A stretch of DNA of 20,762 nt from CAZGXM01 sp964529795 (GTDB lineage Bacteria > Bacillota > JADQBR01). The stretch's first letter is position 1. Every line of letters begins with the position of its first letter. A program made the position numbers and the translations under genes. Where the stretch lies: NCBI GenBank assembly GCA_964529795.1, contig CAZGXM010000049.1, forward strand, positions 1 to 20,762, given 5' to 3'. This document shows positions 1-8,508 of this stretch, piece after piece. The notes beneath the pieces are model-generated. The model saw nothing but the letters and a program-made list of their open reading frames with translations, was not told the DNA's origin and searched no databases.

Positions 1-266
1 AAACTGTACGTTGCCATCGTGACCGAGTTTGATGTAAATGAGCCATGCTGAAATAACGTACTAATTAACGGCCCGGCCAATATTATTAATGCAACCATAG
101 CTGGAATACTGATTAAAACTACCCAGCGTAATGCCCAGTCCAGAGTATGAGAAAATGCCTGATGATCGGAATCACTATGGTGCCGGGATAAACTCGGCAA
201 TATCACCGTAGCAAGCGCAATTCCAAATACCCCCAGTGGAAATTCAACCAGTCTGTCAGAGTAATA
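1..266 (-). CDS. murJ: MurJ/MviN lipid II flippase, internal fragment
   Basis: MurJ is an inner-membrane MOP-family flippase that moves lipid II across the membrane for peptidoglycan synthesis. Read on the minus strand, the frame is open from about 266 to the window edge. It gives the MurJ core motif YYSDRLVEFPLGVFGIALAT, then ILPSLSR, TLDWALRW, a hydrophobic segment and FQHGSF. The DW-LR block and YYSDRLVEFP are more like proteobacterial MurJ than the usual Firmicute forms. The piece has no start, and its 3' part runs off the window. Just upstream of the YY codons the MurJ similarity stops and the brxC P-loop begins on the other strand. It is therefore a broken gene or foreign sequence joined to this contig. 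Family assignment is strong; taxonomic origin is inference. Confidence 0.75.
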
Positions 267-269
267 ACA

Positions 270-3200
270 TACGGCACCGGAAAATCGTTTGCGTCCTTCA
301 CTTTAAAACATATATTAGAGGAAAGCCACAGCGAAGTCAAAAACTATTTTGAAAAATATAAGCTGTCGCCAAGCTTATTGACAAGGCTAGAGGCAGTCAA
401 AAACAAAGGAAAAATTCTTGTGGTCCACCGTGCGTCATCCTCAGGTGTTATCGGGGATAATCGTCTGTTTACCGCAGTGCAAGAGTCGGTTAAACAGGCG
501 CTTCAAGAAAACGGCTATACCTATTTTGGCGGTAGGACCTTTTATGATAACGTTTTAGACAGGCTCAACGACCCCAATGACAGTTTTAATTTCAAGGGAG
601 CATTTGCCAAGTTTAGGGAAAGATTTATTGAGTATCCCGATCCTGAAAGTGTTGTCAAAGACCTGGAAGATTTAGGCCCTGACAACTGTTTGGAACTTTT
701 GGAGCGCATTGTTGACGTTGCAAACTTGGGAGGGGTAAACTTAGCCAAAAATGTAGATGATGTTGTTTCATGGCTTGATGATGTAATTAAAAGTAACAAT
801 CTTTATGCCATAGTCTTTATTTGGGATGAGTTCACGGAATTCTTTCAGAAAAACCAGAACTCAACAAGCGGGTTGCAGGAACTTGCTCATGCCTCGGAGT
901 CCATGCGTTTTTTCTTTGTTTTAATTACACACAAATCACACAGCCAATTTATTTTTGCCGATGACGATACCCGTAAAAAACTCGAAGCCCGTTTTAAACT
1001 GCAAAGAATAGATATGGCGAATACCACGGCATTTATGCTTATGCGTAATGCTATTGATGTTGTACCTGATTTAAAGGAAGAATGGAGACATATTGCGTCA
1101 AACCTTTGGTACAATGTGGAAAAGAGTGTAAAAAATACAATCAACAAGTATGTAGAGGATATAAATAATGATGATTTGAAAGGCCTTTTACCTCTTCATC
1201 CGTATTCGGCGTTCATTCTTCAGTATATATCTGCACGGATAAATTCTAATCAGCGCACAATGTTCCAGTTTCTAAGCGGAGATCCCAATGCAAAGGATAT
1301 AGAAAAACACAATTTCCGCTGGTATATTGAAAATTACGATTACAGTGGTTGGTGTTATTTGACTTGCGATATCCTCTGGGACTATTTTTTTGATTTCAAC
1401 AATGAAGACCTTGATGAAAAAGCTAGAAATGCCATTAGCCATTATAATAATTTTTATCGCCAATGTGAAAGCGATAATGAAAGACGTGTGCTTAAGGTTG
1501 CACTAATGCTTTCCGCTATTATCCAGGAAAAAGGCCGAGGTATTACTAACCTGTTGAGACCTACTCTCTCAAATATAGCAGTTGCGTTTTCCGGTACCCC
1601 TATAGCAGACGACATACGTAATATTCTGCAAAAATTTGTCCAAAAAGGTATTCTCGGGAGTTTCCCGGAGGGAACAGATATTTTATATGTGACCCAGTCT
1701 CAGACCATAGACGAGCAAAAATATAAGGACACTGAAGATATTATAAGAAAAGAGTTTACTTTTAAAAAGCTAATTTCCAACGCTGAATTGAATGTTGCTG
1801 GCAATTTTTCATTGACCGGCTATGCTGCCTTGCGTTTTGAAATCATATGTGCTACACATGAGGACTTAAAGATTAAACTTGCCACTACAAAGAACTTTGG
1901 GGCCAATAAAATTCCGCTTGTATTTATGTTTGCAAGGACTGAAGCGGATAGTGTAAAAAACTATGCTGCAATACAAACCGCATTGTCCGAACACCAAAAA
2001 GATATAATCTTTGCAGATGTGAGTGCCCAACCATTAACCGAAGTAGAATACGAGAACTTTATAAAATATAAGACAAAGTCGCGATGTCTTGTGAAAGCTG
2101 ATACCAATCAAGCAAGATTTAACGAAAGTCAGGCAAAAAGCATTATCGATACCTGGAAGACTAAGATAAACTCCGCCGAAATCAGACTGTACTCTCAAAG
2201 CATCTCAACTACGGCCTTTATAGGTATCGGTCAGTTTAATGCGAAACTTAGGGAAATAAATGCAAAGATTTTTCCATATGGCCTGGAAACAATTAGTGAC
2301 AATGATAAGGTATTTTCTCCTTCAGGTTATACCGCAAATGTTCCTGTAATGAGTATGGATAAAGCACGAATACCTGCAAATTATAACTACCTTGCTAATT
2401 TAAGAACTACTTTAATCAATTCAAATATCTGGAATAACCCCAAATATTATGAAACCATGCCTACCCATCCTATTTCAAAAATGAAAATTGCAGTTGAAAA
2501 AATAATTAATGAGAATTTCCAAGTAAACAGCAGTGTCGCAATAATTGATATATGGAATCTACTTAAAGACAAGCCGTTTGGATTGTTGCCTTGTCCCGGT
2601 TCGGCATTTATTTTGGGATTTTTACTAAAAGAGTATGCCGATAGCGGATATTATAAAAAAGATGGAAATAAAATAAATGAATCTCTAACTTATGGGTATT
2701 TGGCTGACATGATTGTAGGAATTATTAAGGGATTAAAAAACGCCGATAACTTATTTATTGTAAAAATGACGGAAGAACATGAGCATTTCTGCAAGTCAAC
2801 AGGCAGGATATTTAAGCTTTCTTCGGATAAGCAAAATTCAATTCAAGATGTAATGAATGCAGCACGGGCTTCTTTATCTAACGCCGGCTTTCCATTATGG
2901 TCGTTAAAATATTATATTGTAAAAAATGATACTGCGGGCCTTAAAGATGCTATATTGCCGATAATTGATTTGTACTGCGAATTCATTTCTACCGAAAAAC
3001 AGGCCGGGCGGGATGAAACCAAAATTGCGGAGGAGATAGTAAAGCGATTCAGAAGAGACGCTGGTATAGAAGAGTATTTAAGTAAAATAATGAACAGCGA
3101 CAAGCTAAAAAAAGGCATGGATTATTATATTTCGGAATATAAACCGGATTTGGTATCTCTGGCCAATCGACTGGGCGCAGGAAAAAACTATATCGGAGAA

Positions 3201-4250
3201 GTAAAGTCTAAGCTGGTTGAGTTTTCCTCATGGCTGTGGAAAAAAGGAGAAATAAACACCAGGATTGAAGAGGTATATTTAGATTATAGACTTATTGAAG
3301 CAGTTAACAAAATTTTGTATCAACCGGTATTCCGTCTTGATGATGCTGCTGTCGCTATTAGAGACAGAATTGGGTCAATAAAAATGCCGTTTGATTATTT
3401 TAAGGGAGGTTTTCCCGAGATCTCTGAATTAGTTGCACATCTAATAAAGATTTATAACTCTATTAATTTTAAAGAGGTTAACAAGAAAAAACTATTGGAT
3501 GAGTTAATAGCAAAATCAGATTTATTCAATGAATTCTATTCTAAACAGCAGCCTGTTTTTAAAGAAAGGCTGGGTGCTTTCCTGGGAACCCAAGTGAAAG
3601 AAGATGAAGCAGATTATCTATATTCAACGACCGAGTCAAAAGCGATTCAAAAATCCCTTAATTCTTTTAGAGAAGCTTTAGATCAAAAACTAAATCAATA
3701 CCGTAAAAACAAGAAATATAATCAATTGCTGGAGAAGTGGAGAGAGTTATCAGGAACAGAGTCACCTTTTGTTTGGTCTAGCAATAATAAAATTCCGATA
3801 TTATGCTTGTTTTTAGATTCCATTCAAGAAGCAAGACAAGTCTTTGGTATGTTAAATTCCGGACAGACGACAGCCACTGATAAGAGAATTGATGGTGCCC
3901 TTCAATTTTTACAAAAAAACAAAAACATGAGCATTCTAAATGACATTCCAAAATGCAATAAAGTTTTTAGACAGTATATTTCTGGGGAATACGATTTGCT
4001 TGTTTCTGATGTTAATGAGATAAAAGAGGTCCTGATCAAACGTATTGGAAAAAATGTATATGGATGGTTTGATTGTAAGAGCCAAATTGACAATATTATA
4101 AAGGAATACGCTTTAAAACAATATAAAACTAAATATTATGCAGAGGTCTTTAAAAAAATAGATGTTTTGCCACCAGAACAAGCAAAAAGCTATCTAAAAG
4201 AACTGATTAAAAATGAACCATTGGTGGGAATCAAAATAATGAAGAATTAA
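270..4250 (+). CDS. brxC: BrxC-like BREX P-loop ATPase, 5'-truncated
   Basis: BrxC/PglY is the large P-loop ATPase of BREX phage-defence systems. The frame is open from 192, but BrxC-like sequence starts only at the Walker A codons at 270-290 (YGTGKSF), so the N-terminal part before the P-loop is missing. The first usual start codon in frame is TTG at 378, giving 1290 residues; it lies after the P-loop and has no ribosome site, so it is unlikely to be real. Counting from that TTG, Walker B is IVFIWDEF at about 145-152 and a sensor-like ITHKS follows at about 183. The long remainder fits the large C-terminal region of the family. It is followed after 17 bases by pglZ and then brxL, which supports BrxC over other large ATPases. 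Without its 5' end the gene as seen here is probably not functional, unless the junction at about 268 is an artefact. Confidence 0.75.
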   Translation, partial: YGTGKSFASFTLKHILEESHSEVKNYFEKYKLSPSLLTRLEAVKNKGKILVVHRASSSGVIGDNRLFTAVQESVKQALQENGYTYFGGRTFYDNVLDRLNDPNDSFNFKGAFAKFRERFIEYPDPESVVKDLEDLGPDNCLELLERIVDVANLGGVNLAKNVDDVVSWLDDVIKSNNLYAIVFIWDEFTEFFQKNQNSTSGLQELAHASESMRFFFVLITHKSHSQFIFADDDTRKKLEARFKLQRIDMANTTAFMLMRNAIDVVPDLKEEWRHIASNLWYNVEKSVKNTINKYVEDINNDDLKGLLPLHPYSAFILQYISARINSNQRTMFQFLSGDPNAKDIEKHNFRWYIENYDYSGWCYLTCDILWDYFFDFNNEDLDEKARNAISHYNNFYRQCESDNERRVLKVALMLSAIIQEKGRGITNLLRPTLSNIAVAFSGTPIADDIRNILQKFVQKGILGSFPEGTDILYVTQSQTIDEQKYKDTEDIIRKEFTFKKLISNAELNVAGNFSLTGYAALRFEIICATHEDLKIKLATTKNFGANKIPLVFMFARTEADSVKNYAAIQTALSEHQKDIIFADVSAQPLTEVEYENFIKYKTKSRCLVKADTNQARFNESQAKSIIDTWKTKINSAEIRLYSQSISTTAFIGIGQFNAKLREINAKIFPYGLETISDNDKVFSPSGYTANVPVMSMDKARIPANYNYLANLRTTLINSNIWNNPKYYETMPTHPISKMKIAVEKIINENFQVNSSVAIIDIWNLLKDKPFGLLPCPGSAFILGFLLKEYADSGYYKKDGNKINESLTYGYLADMIVGIIKGLKNADNLFIVKMTEEHEHFCKSTGRIFKLSSDKQNSIQDVMNAARASLSNAGFPLWSLKYYIVKNDTAGLKDAILPIIDLYCEFISTEKQAGRDETKIAEEIVKRFRRDAGIEEYLSKIMNSDKLKKGMDYYISEYKPDLVSLANRLGAGKNYIGEVKSKLVEFSSWLWKKGEINTRIEEVYLDYRLIEAVNKILYQPVFRLDDAAVAIRDRIGSIKMPFDYFKGGFPEISELVAHLIKIYNSINFKEVNKKKLLDELIAKSDLFNEFYSKQQPVFKERLGAFLGTQVKEDEADYLYSTTESKAIQKSLNSFREALDQKLNQYRKNKKYNQLLEKWRELSGTESPFVWSSNNKIPILCLFLDSIQEARQVFGMLNSGQTTATDKRIDGALQFLQKNKNMSILNDIPKCNKVFRQYISGEYDLLVSDVNEIKEVLIKRIGKNVYGWFDCKSQIDNIIKEYALKQYKTKYYAEVFKKIDVLPPEQAKSYLKELIKNEPLVGIKIMKN

Positions 4251-4267
4251 TCCCAGGGGTGAGCAGG

Positions 4268-6538
4268 GTGAATATTACCTCATTTGGTCAGTTTCAGAAG
4301 TATATAACAGAAGAGCAAAAAAATAAAGACCTCAACGTTGTGCGATTCATCAACACAGAGAACCTTACACTTTGGCTTAAAGTAAAAAATTTTCTTCTAA
4401 TTAAGAGCCAAAGACAGATGCTACTATCTGATTTTTGTTTGGATGAGGACTTAATTCCTGTTTTGTCTAGATTATATGCAAGTTTACAAAGTATTGATTC
4501 AACCACTCTGCTTTTACCCCTGTCCGAACATTTAAGAATTGACAACAGTAAAGTTGTTGAAGTTTTATATAAGATTGCTAAGACCGAATTCAAAACGGAT
4601 GTTTTGTCAAATAACATTCGTTTATATATTCCAATGTACAGAATGAAACAGAGCCTTATACGGTTAATAGAATTTGACAGACGTTTAGTGAATCATGTGA
4701 TTTTTTTGGAGGATGAAGATAAAGACCTTGATTATTCCCTTACCATTATATCTCGCGAACTAGACGTAACTATTCACGGAAACAACATACAAGGTTATAA
4801 AAAATACCTAGAATATTGGGAGGATAATCCAAGTAAACCTATAATACTGCACACAAAAAATGCGGTATACTACAAAAACAATGTTTTTGCCGATAATGTA
4901 AAAGTGCTTGTCTCTGCGTATGATATTATGACTTTTCACAATATGGTCAAGAATCGGATTGAAGAAAACTGGGGAACAGAATGGCAGTGGCGCGAGTTAT
5001 TATCCAGGATGAAAAACTTTACTGAATTAAATTCAGTTTTTGAAAATACATTCGGGCTCACAAAATTCAACTTCAAAGTATTATTAACACAATGGAAAGA
5101 TAGCACAGACTTCGAAAAATGGCTTATTTGGCTTTGGGCTAAGCTTGAAGCTAAAATGGGGTTAATTTATGAAATAGTTAATAATTCCACTAGTTATCTA
5201 GAGTTGCCTCAGGCTATAACGATGTATATTTTTAATATTGATCCAAAATCCAAAGACTATAAAGACTCATATTTGGAATGGTTAGAATACCGTGACGCAC
5301 TGGGTATAGATGTTCTACCCCCTGGTTTTTGGACAAAATATGAAACTCAAAAAGATTCGGAAAAATTATATCGGATTTGCGACAGGACAGAAAAAGAGAA
5401 GGCAGAAATAATTAATATTATAAAGAATTTAGGCTTCACCGCAAAAGTAAGAGACTTTTTACAGTATGCCTATCCCGATTTGCATCTGTATTTATCAAAC
5501 TATGCCTTTGAAGAAACAACGTTTGCCGAATATTTTGCCAGTTATAAGCTCAATAAGGTGCAAAACTCATTTTCAGACGAGTTTGTATCAAAAGTTAATC
5601 AATTGGCAGAAAAGAAAGGCGTATGGTTGAAACTAAAATCGAGAAATAGTCTGATTGATGAAATGTATGAAAATAATACGCTAATTATATGGGTAGATGC
5701 GTTAGGAGTTGAATACATAAGTTTAATTGAAGGAATTCTGCTGAAAAAATATACAAGCATATTTAGCTCTATAAGTATATCATATTCGCAGATCCCTACA
5801 GTAACTGAGTTAAACAAAGATTTTTTAATTGGTAGGGATTTTAAAGATATTAGAGAACTAGACGAGTTAAAGCACAAAGGTGAATACCCTGATTATATTA
5901 TGAAAGAATTAGGGATTATTGAAACTGTAATGAAGACTGCCGTGCAAAAACTTGATACTTATGACCGGGTTATTATTACATCTGATCATGGTTCAAGCCG
6001 AGGAGCTTTGATTTCTAACGGTAATACTTTTAAACCAGAAGAGAATGCAAAAGTACTTAGACACGGGCGATATTGCGAAGATGAAAAGAATTCTTACGAT
6101 AGTAAGTTTTCTGCTTGTATTGACAAAGGTAAATATCATGTTTTTGCAAACTACGATAGATTTAGCATAGGTGGTAATGTTAAAGGGGAAATTCACGGCG
6201 GAGCAACTTTAGAGGAAGTTTTGGTTCCCGTTATCCTTTTATCGAAGACGCCTATTGATGAAGAGGCGCTTATTACTTTATTAACTCCCGAAATTAAGCT
6301 TAGAGCTGGTGAAAATATTGTAGTTAAATTTAGGGTAGATAAACAATATGGCAAAATCTATGCAACTGTCGATGGTAAACGATACAGCTGTTTTAAGGGC
6401 GAAGATTATTGGTTCTTCGAACCTGAAATTGATAAAAAAGTTATTTATAATGTGAAGCTGTCCGCAAAAGGTTCAATAGGTGAATTTGAATTTAAGGTCC
6501 TTAAAGGGCGCACCGACAACAAAAACTTTGATATATAG
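4268..6538 (+). CDS. pglZ: PglZ, BREX alkaline-phosphatase-superfamily protein
   Basis: PglZ is the core protein shared by BREX systems and has an alkaline phosphatase superfamily fold. The PglZ domain is in the C-terminal half. A hydrophobic strand leads to VDALG (about residue 476), SDHGSSR lies at about 571, and EIHGGATLEEVLVPVI at about 640; these Asp and His residues are the expected metal ligands. The N-terminal half has no motif I recognise. GTG at 4268 is chosen because AGGGG sits 8 bases upstream; GTG at 4259, three codons earlier, has the same AGGGG on top of it and no spacing. This gives 756 residues. It lies between brxC and brxL with short gaps, so all three are probably one transcript. 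The sequence order fits the BREX type 4 form of PglZ. Confidence 0.85.
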   Translation: MNITSFGQFQKYITEEQKNKDLNVVRFINTENLTLWLKVKNFLLIKSQRQMLLSDFCLDEDLIPVLSRLYASLQSIDSTTLLLPLSEHLRIDNSKVVEVLYKIAKTEFKTDVLSNNIRLYIPMYRMKQSLIRLIEFDRRLVNHVIFLEDEDKDLDYSLTIISRELDVTIHGNNIQGYKKYLEYWEDNPSKPIILHTKNAVYYKNNVFADNVKVLVSAYDIMTFHNMVKNRIEENWGTEWQWRELLSRMKNFTELNSVFENTFGLTKFNFKVLLTQWKDSTDFEKWLIWLWAKLEAKMGLIYEIVNNSTSYLELPQAITMYIFNIDPKSKDYKDSYLEWLEYRDALGIDVLPPGFWTKYETQKDSEKLYRICDRTEKEKAEIINIIKNLGFTAKVRDFLQYAYPDLHLYLSNYAFEETTFAEYFASYKLNKVQNSFSDEFVSKVNQLAEKKGVWLKLKSRNSLIDEMYENNTLIIWVDALGVEYISLIEGILLKKYTSIFSSISISYSQIPTVTELNKDFLIGRDFKDIRELDELKHKGEYPDYIMKELGIIETVMKTAVQKLDTYDRVIITSDHGSSRGALISNGNTFKPEENAKVLRHGRYCEDEKNSYDSKFSACIDKGKYHVFANYDRFSIGGNVKGEIHGGATLEEVLVPVILLSKTPIDEEALITLLTPEIKLRAGENIVVKFRVDKQYGKIYATVDGKRYSCFKGEDYWFFEPEIDKKVIYNVKLSAKGSIGEFEFKVLKGRTDNKNFDI

Positions 6539-6550
6539 TAGGTGATTAAA

Positions 6551-8026
6551 TTGGCAGAAAAGCTAAAAAAATATTTTTCCGACATGCTTGTATTTAAATC
6601 TCCCGAACAAGGAAAATTCTTTTCAACTTTAAGCCTTCCTTCATTCATGAGAGATTGGCTGTTAATGAAATTTGCTGATGAAAACGGAATTATTGATAAA
6701 GAAGAGGTTGCGGCATATGTAAAAAGAGTTATCCCCAAAAAAGAGCAATGGGAATCTCTTAAATATGACCTGACAAGGAATATGCAAAGCGTCAGATTCC
6801 TTGCGAAAATTAGAATTGAAATAGATATTGGTACAAGAACAGCATATTTTTCCCTTCCGGACTTTGGTGTACCCAAAAAGAAAGATGAAGCGATAGCTGA
6901 TTGGAATGTAGTTGAAGCAAACAAAGATTATTTACTCTCTCCTAACGAAGTTTGGGGAATTGTTGAACTGCTTTGTGATACAAAAGACAACTCAAATAAA
7001 AGCATCATAAAGATGACTGATTTTAGAGCATTTTGTCCGTATAATATTGATTTGGATTACTATGTTGATGCCCGAAATATGTTTACTACCGAAGAATGGA
7101 TCGATGTTCTACTTTCGGCTATCGATTATAATCCAGATGGCTATGTAAGCGAAAATCAAAAGTTAGCTATGCTTAGCAGACTTTTACCATTTGTTGAAAA
7201 AAGAATTAACCTTATTGAGCTTGCTCCTAAAGGTACCGGCAAGTCTTACCTATTCTCTCAAATAAGTAAATATGGCTGGCTTGCTAGCGGTGGAAGCATC
7301 TCTAGGGCAAAAATGTTTTATGATATAAGCAAACGGGTCAGTGGCCTTGCATCACATTATGATTATGTTGCTTTTGATGAAATTCAGAGTATTAAATTTC
7401 CCGATAAAAATGAAATGCAGGGGGCTTTAAAAGGTTATTTAGAAAGTGGAGAGTATCGTGTAGGTGATTATAGGGGAGTGGGCGAATCAGGACTAATACT
7501 TCTTGGAAACATCGATGAAGAGATGATGAATGTAAACATAAATATGTTTGCCAATCTTCCGGACATTTTCCATGAATCGGCACTTATCGATCGTTTCCAT
7601 GGATTTATCAAAGGTTGGGATATTCCCAGAATGAAAGAAAGCCTTAAAGTTCATGGATGGGCACTTAATGTTGAATATTTTACGGAAATTGTTCACCAGT
7701 TGCGTAACGAACTAATTTACAGGGCTATTGTTGACGATGTCCTACTTGTACCTAAAAATGCTGATACACGTGATACTGAAGCCGTGAAGCGTATTTGTAC
7801 TGGGTTTATGAAGCTGTTGCTTCCCCATATAAGAAAAATTAATGCTCTTAATTTAGAAGAGTTTAATCAGTATTGTTTGCAACCGGCGTTAAGAATGCGC
7901 GGTATAATAAAGACTCAGCTAGGTATAATTGACTCTGAATTTAGAGGAAAAAGTATGCCTGAAATAACAATAAAAAATATAAAAGGACTTGTTAGAGTTG
8001 AAAAAGATAAAATGCCGATTATGTAA
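6551..8026 (+). CDS. brxL: BrxL, Lon-like AAA+ ATPase of BREX (short form)
   Basis: BrxL is a BREX AAA+ protein whose family was named from similarity to Lon. Walker A is APKGTGKSY at about 225-233, Walker B is YVAFDEIQ at about 272-279, and IDRFHGFIKGW at about 346-356 holds the likely arginine finger. TTG at 6551 is preferred because AGGTG lies 6 bases upstream and it gives the usual MAEKLKKYF-type opening; the GTG at 6542 has no spaced ribosome site. The product is about 491 residues, near the size of the shorter BrxL family (about 470) and lacking the C-terminal Lon protease-like domain of the about 680-residue type 1 BrxL. It follows pglZ by 12 bases and overlaps the next small gene. Confidence 0.8.
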   Translation: MAEKLKKYFSDMLVFKSPEQGKFFSTLSLPSFMRDWLLMKFADENGIIDKEEVAAYVKRVIPKKEQWESLKYDLTRNMQSVRFLAKIRIEIDIGTRTAYFSLPDFGVPKKKDEAIADWNVVEANKDYLLSPNEVWGIVELLCDTKDNSNKSIIKMTDFRAFCPYNIDLDYYVDARNMFTTEEWIDVLLSAIDYNPDGYVSENQKLAMLSRLLPFVEKRINLIELAPKGTGKSYLFSQISKYGWLASGGSISRAKMFYDISKRVSGLASHYDYVAFDEIQSIKFPDKNEMQGALKGYLESGEYRVGDYRGVGESGLILLGNIDEEMMNVNINMFANLPDIFHESALIDRFHGFIKGWDIPRMKESLKVHGWALNVEYFTEIVHQLRNELIYRAIVDDVLLVPKNADTRDTEAVKRICTGFMKLLLPHIRKINALNLEEFNQYCLQPALRMRGIIKTQLGIIDSEFRGKSMPEITIKNIKGLVRVEKDKMPIM

Positions 8027-8195
8027 TGCAAAGCTTCCAAAAGACCACATAGCATTAAATAAAAAAATGATCGGTAGACAAGTAACTAAGTTTTTTTGTT
8101 TGCCCTGTCTTGCCGATTTTTTGGACTGTTCAGAAGATGACTTATTAGTTAAAATTGAGGAATTCAAAGAACAAGGGTGTGCTTTATTTAAATAA
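7998..8195 (+). CDS. Small four-cysteine (zinc-ribbon-like) protein
   Basis: This is a protein of about 65 residues with two Cys pairs, CRLC near the start and CLPC in the middle, arranged as in a zinc ribbon. Between them is a basic NKKMIGR segment, and the end is rich in acidic and aromatic residues with a late QGC. Its function is unknown to me, though the pattern feels like a conserved clostridial small protein. TTG at 7998 is chosen because AAAGGA ends 10 bases upstream; TTG at 7989 would leave only one base of spacing. It overlaps the end of brxL by 29 bases in another frame, so translation is probably coupled and it likely belongs to the BREX transcript. The overlap could also mark an old frameshift of a longer protein, but the CXXC layout argues for a separate gene. 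Confidence 0.6.
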   Translation: MKKIKCRLCNAKLPKDHIALNKKMIGRQVTKFFCLPCLADFLDCSEDDLLVKIEEFKEQGCALFK

Positions 8196-8508
8196 AGACA
8201 ATTTAATTTTCCATGGATGGGTTTGATAACGATTTTTGACTTAAATACCATCATTTGGAAAATAATAATGGCGGAAGTTGCTGTTTGAAGGATAGTTCCA
8301 TTTATTGGTATTCAAGTCAAGAACTGTTTCCAACCGATATGGTGGTTATCAGGTAATGTTAACAAAATAACTGTAGGTGCGTCATGTGGTTATCCCGGCG
8401 TGCCCGGTAGCACTTGTAACGGGGGTTGTTGATGCCCCTGTTTATTTTTTTAAGCAAACTATCCGGCAAACTGCGTATAATTAAGTAGTGCAAACGAGGT
8501 GAACTGCC
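8196..8508. other. Intergenic boundary between BREX region and spoVK
   Basis: No convincing gene is seen. The left part is AT-rich like the BREX genes and the right part has the more balanced composition of the downstream genes, so the edge of the AT-rich block lies here. It holds a terminator at 8419-8451 and a TATAAT at 8476-8481 that may be a -10 for spoVK, although no good -35 is placed for it. No tRNA, direct repeat or attachment site was recognised. Confidence 0.5.
8419..8451 (+). terminator. Rho-independent terminator upstream of spoVK
   Basis: A 7-bp stem (ACGGGGG with CCCCTGT, one G-U pair) encloses a 9-base loop and is followed by a T-rich run with one A. It would stop transcripts coming from the BREX side before spoVK. 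It could also act in a spoVK leader if the promoter lies further upstream. Confidence 0.7.

Noticed and set aside
6445..6924. 159-codon open frame on the minus strand
   Set aside because: It is opposite the end of pglZ and the start of brxL, low in complexity (Ser/Leu/Phe-rich), and has no recognisable motif.
8377..8484. 35-codon frame from GTG 8377 before spoVK
   Set aside because: It runs through the rho-independent terminator and the likely -10 element, and has no ribosome site.
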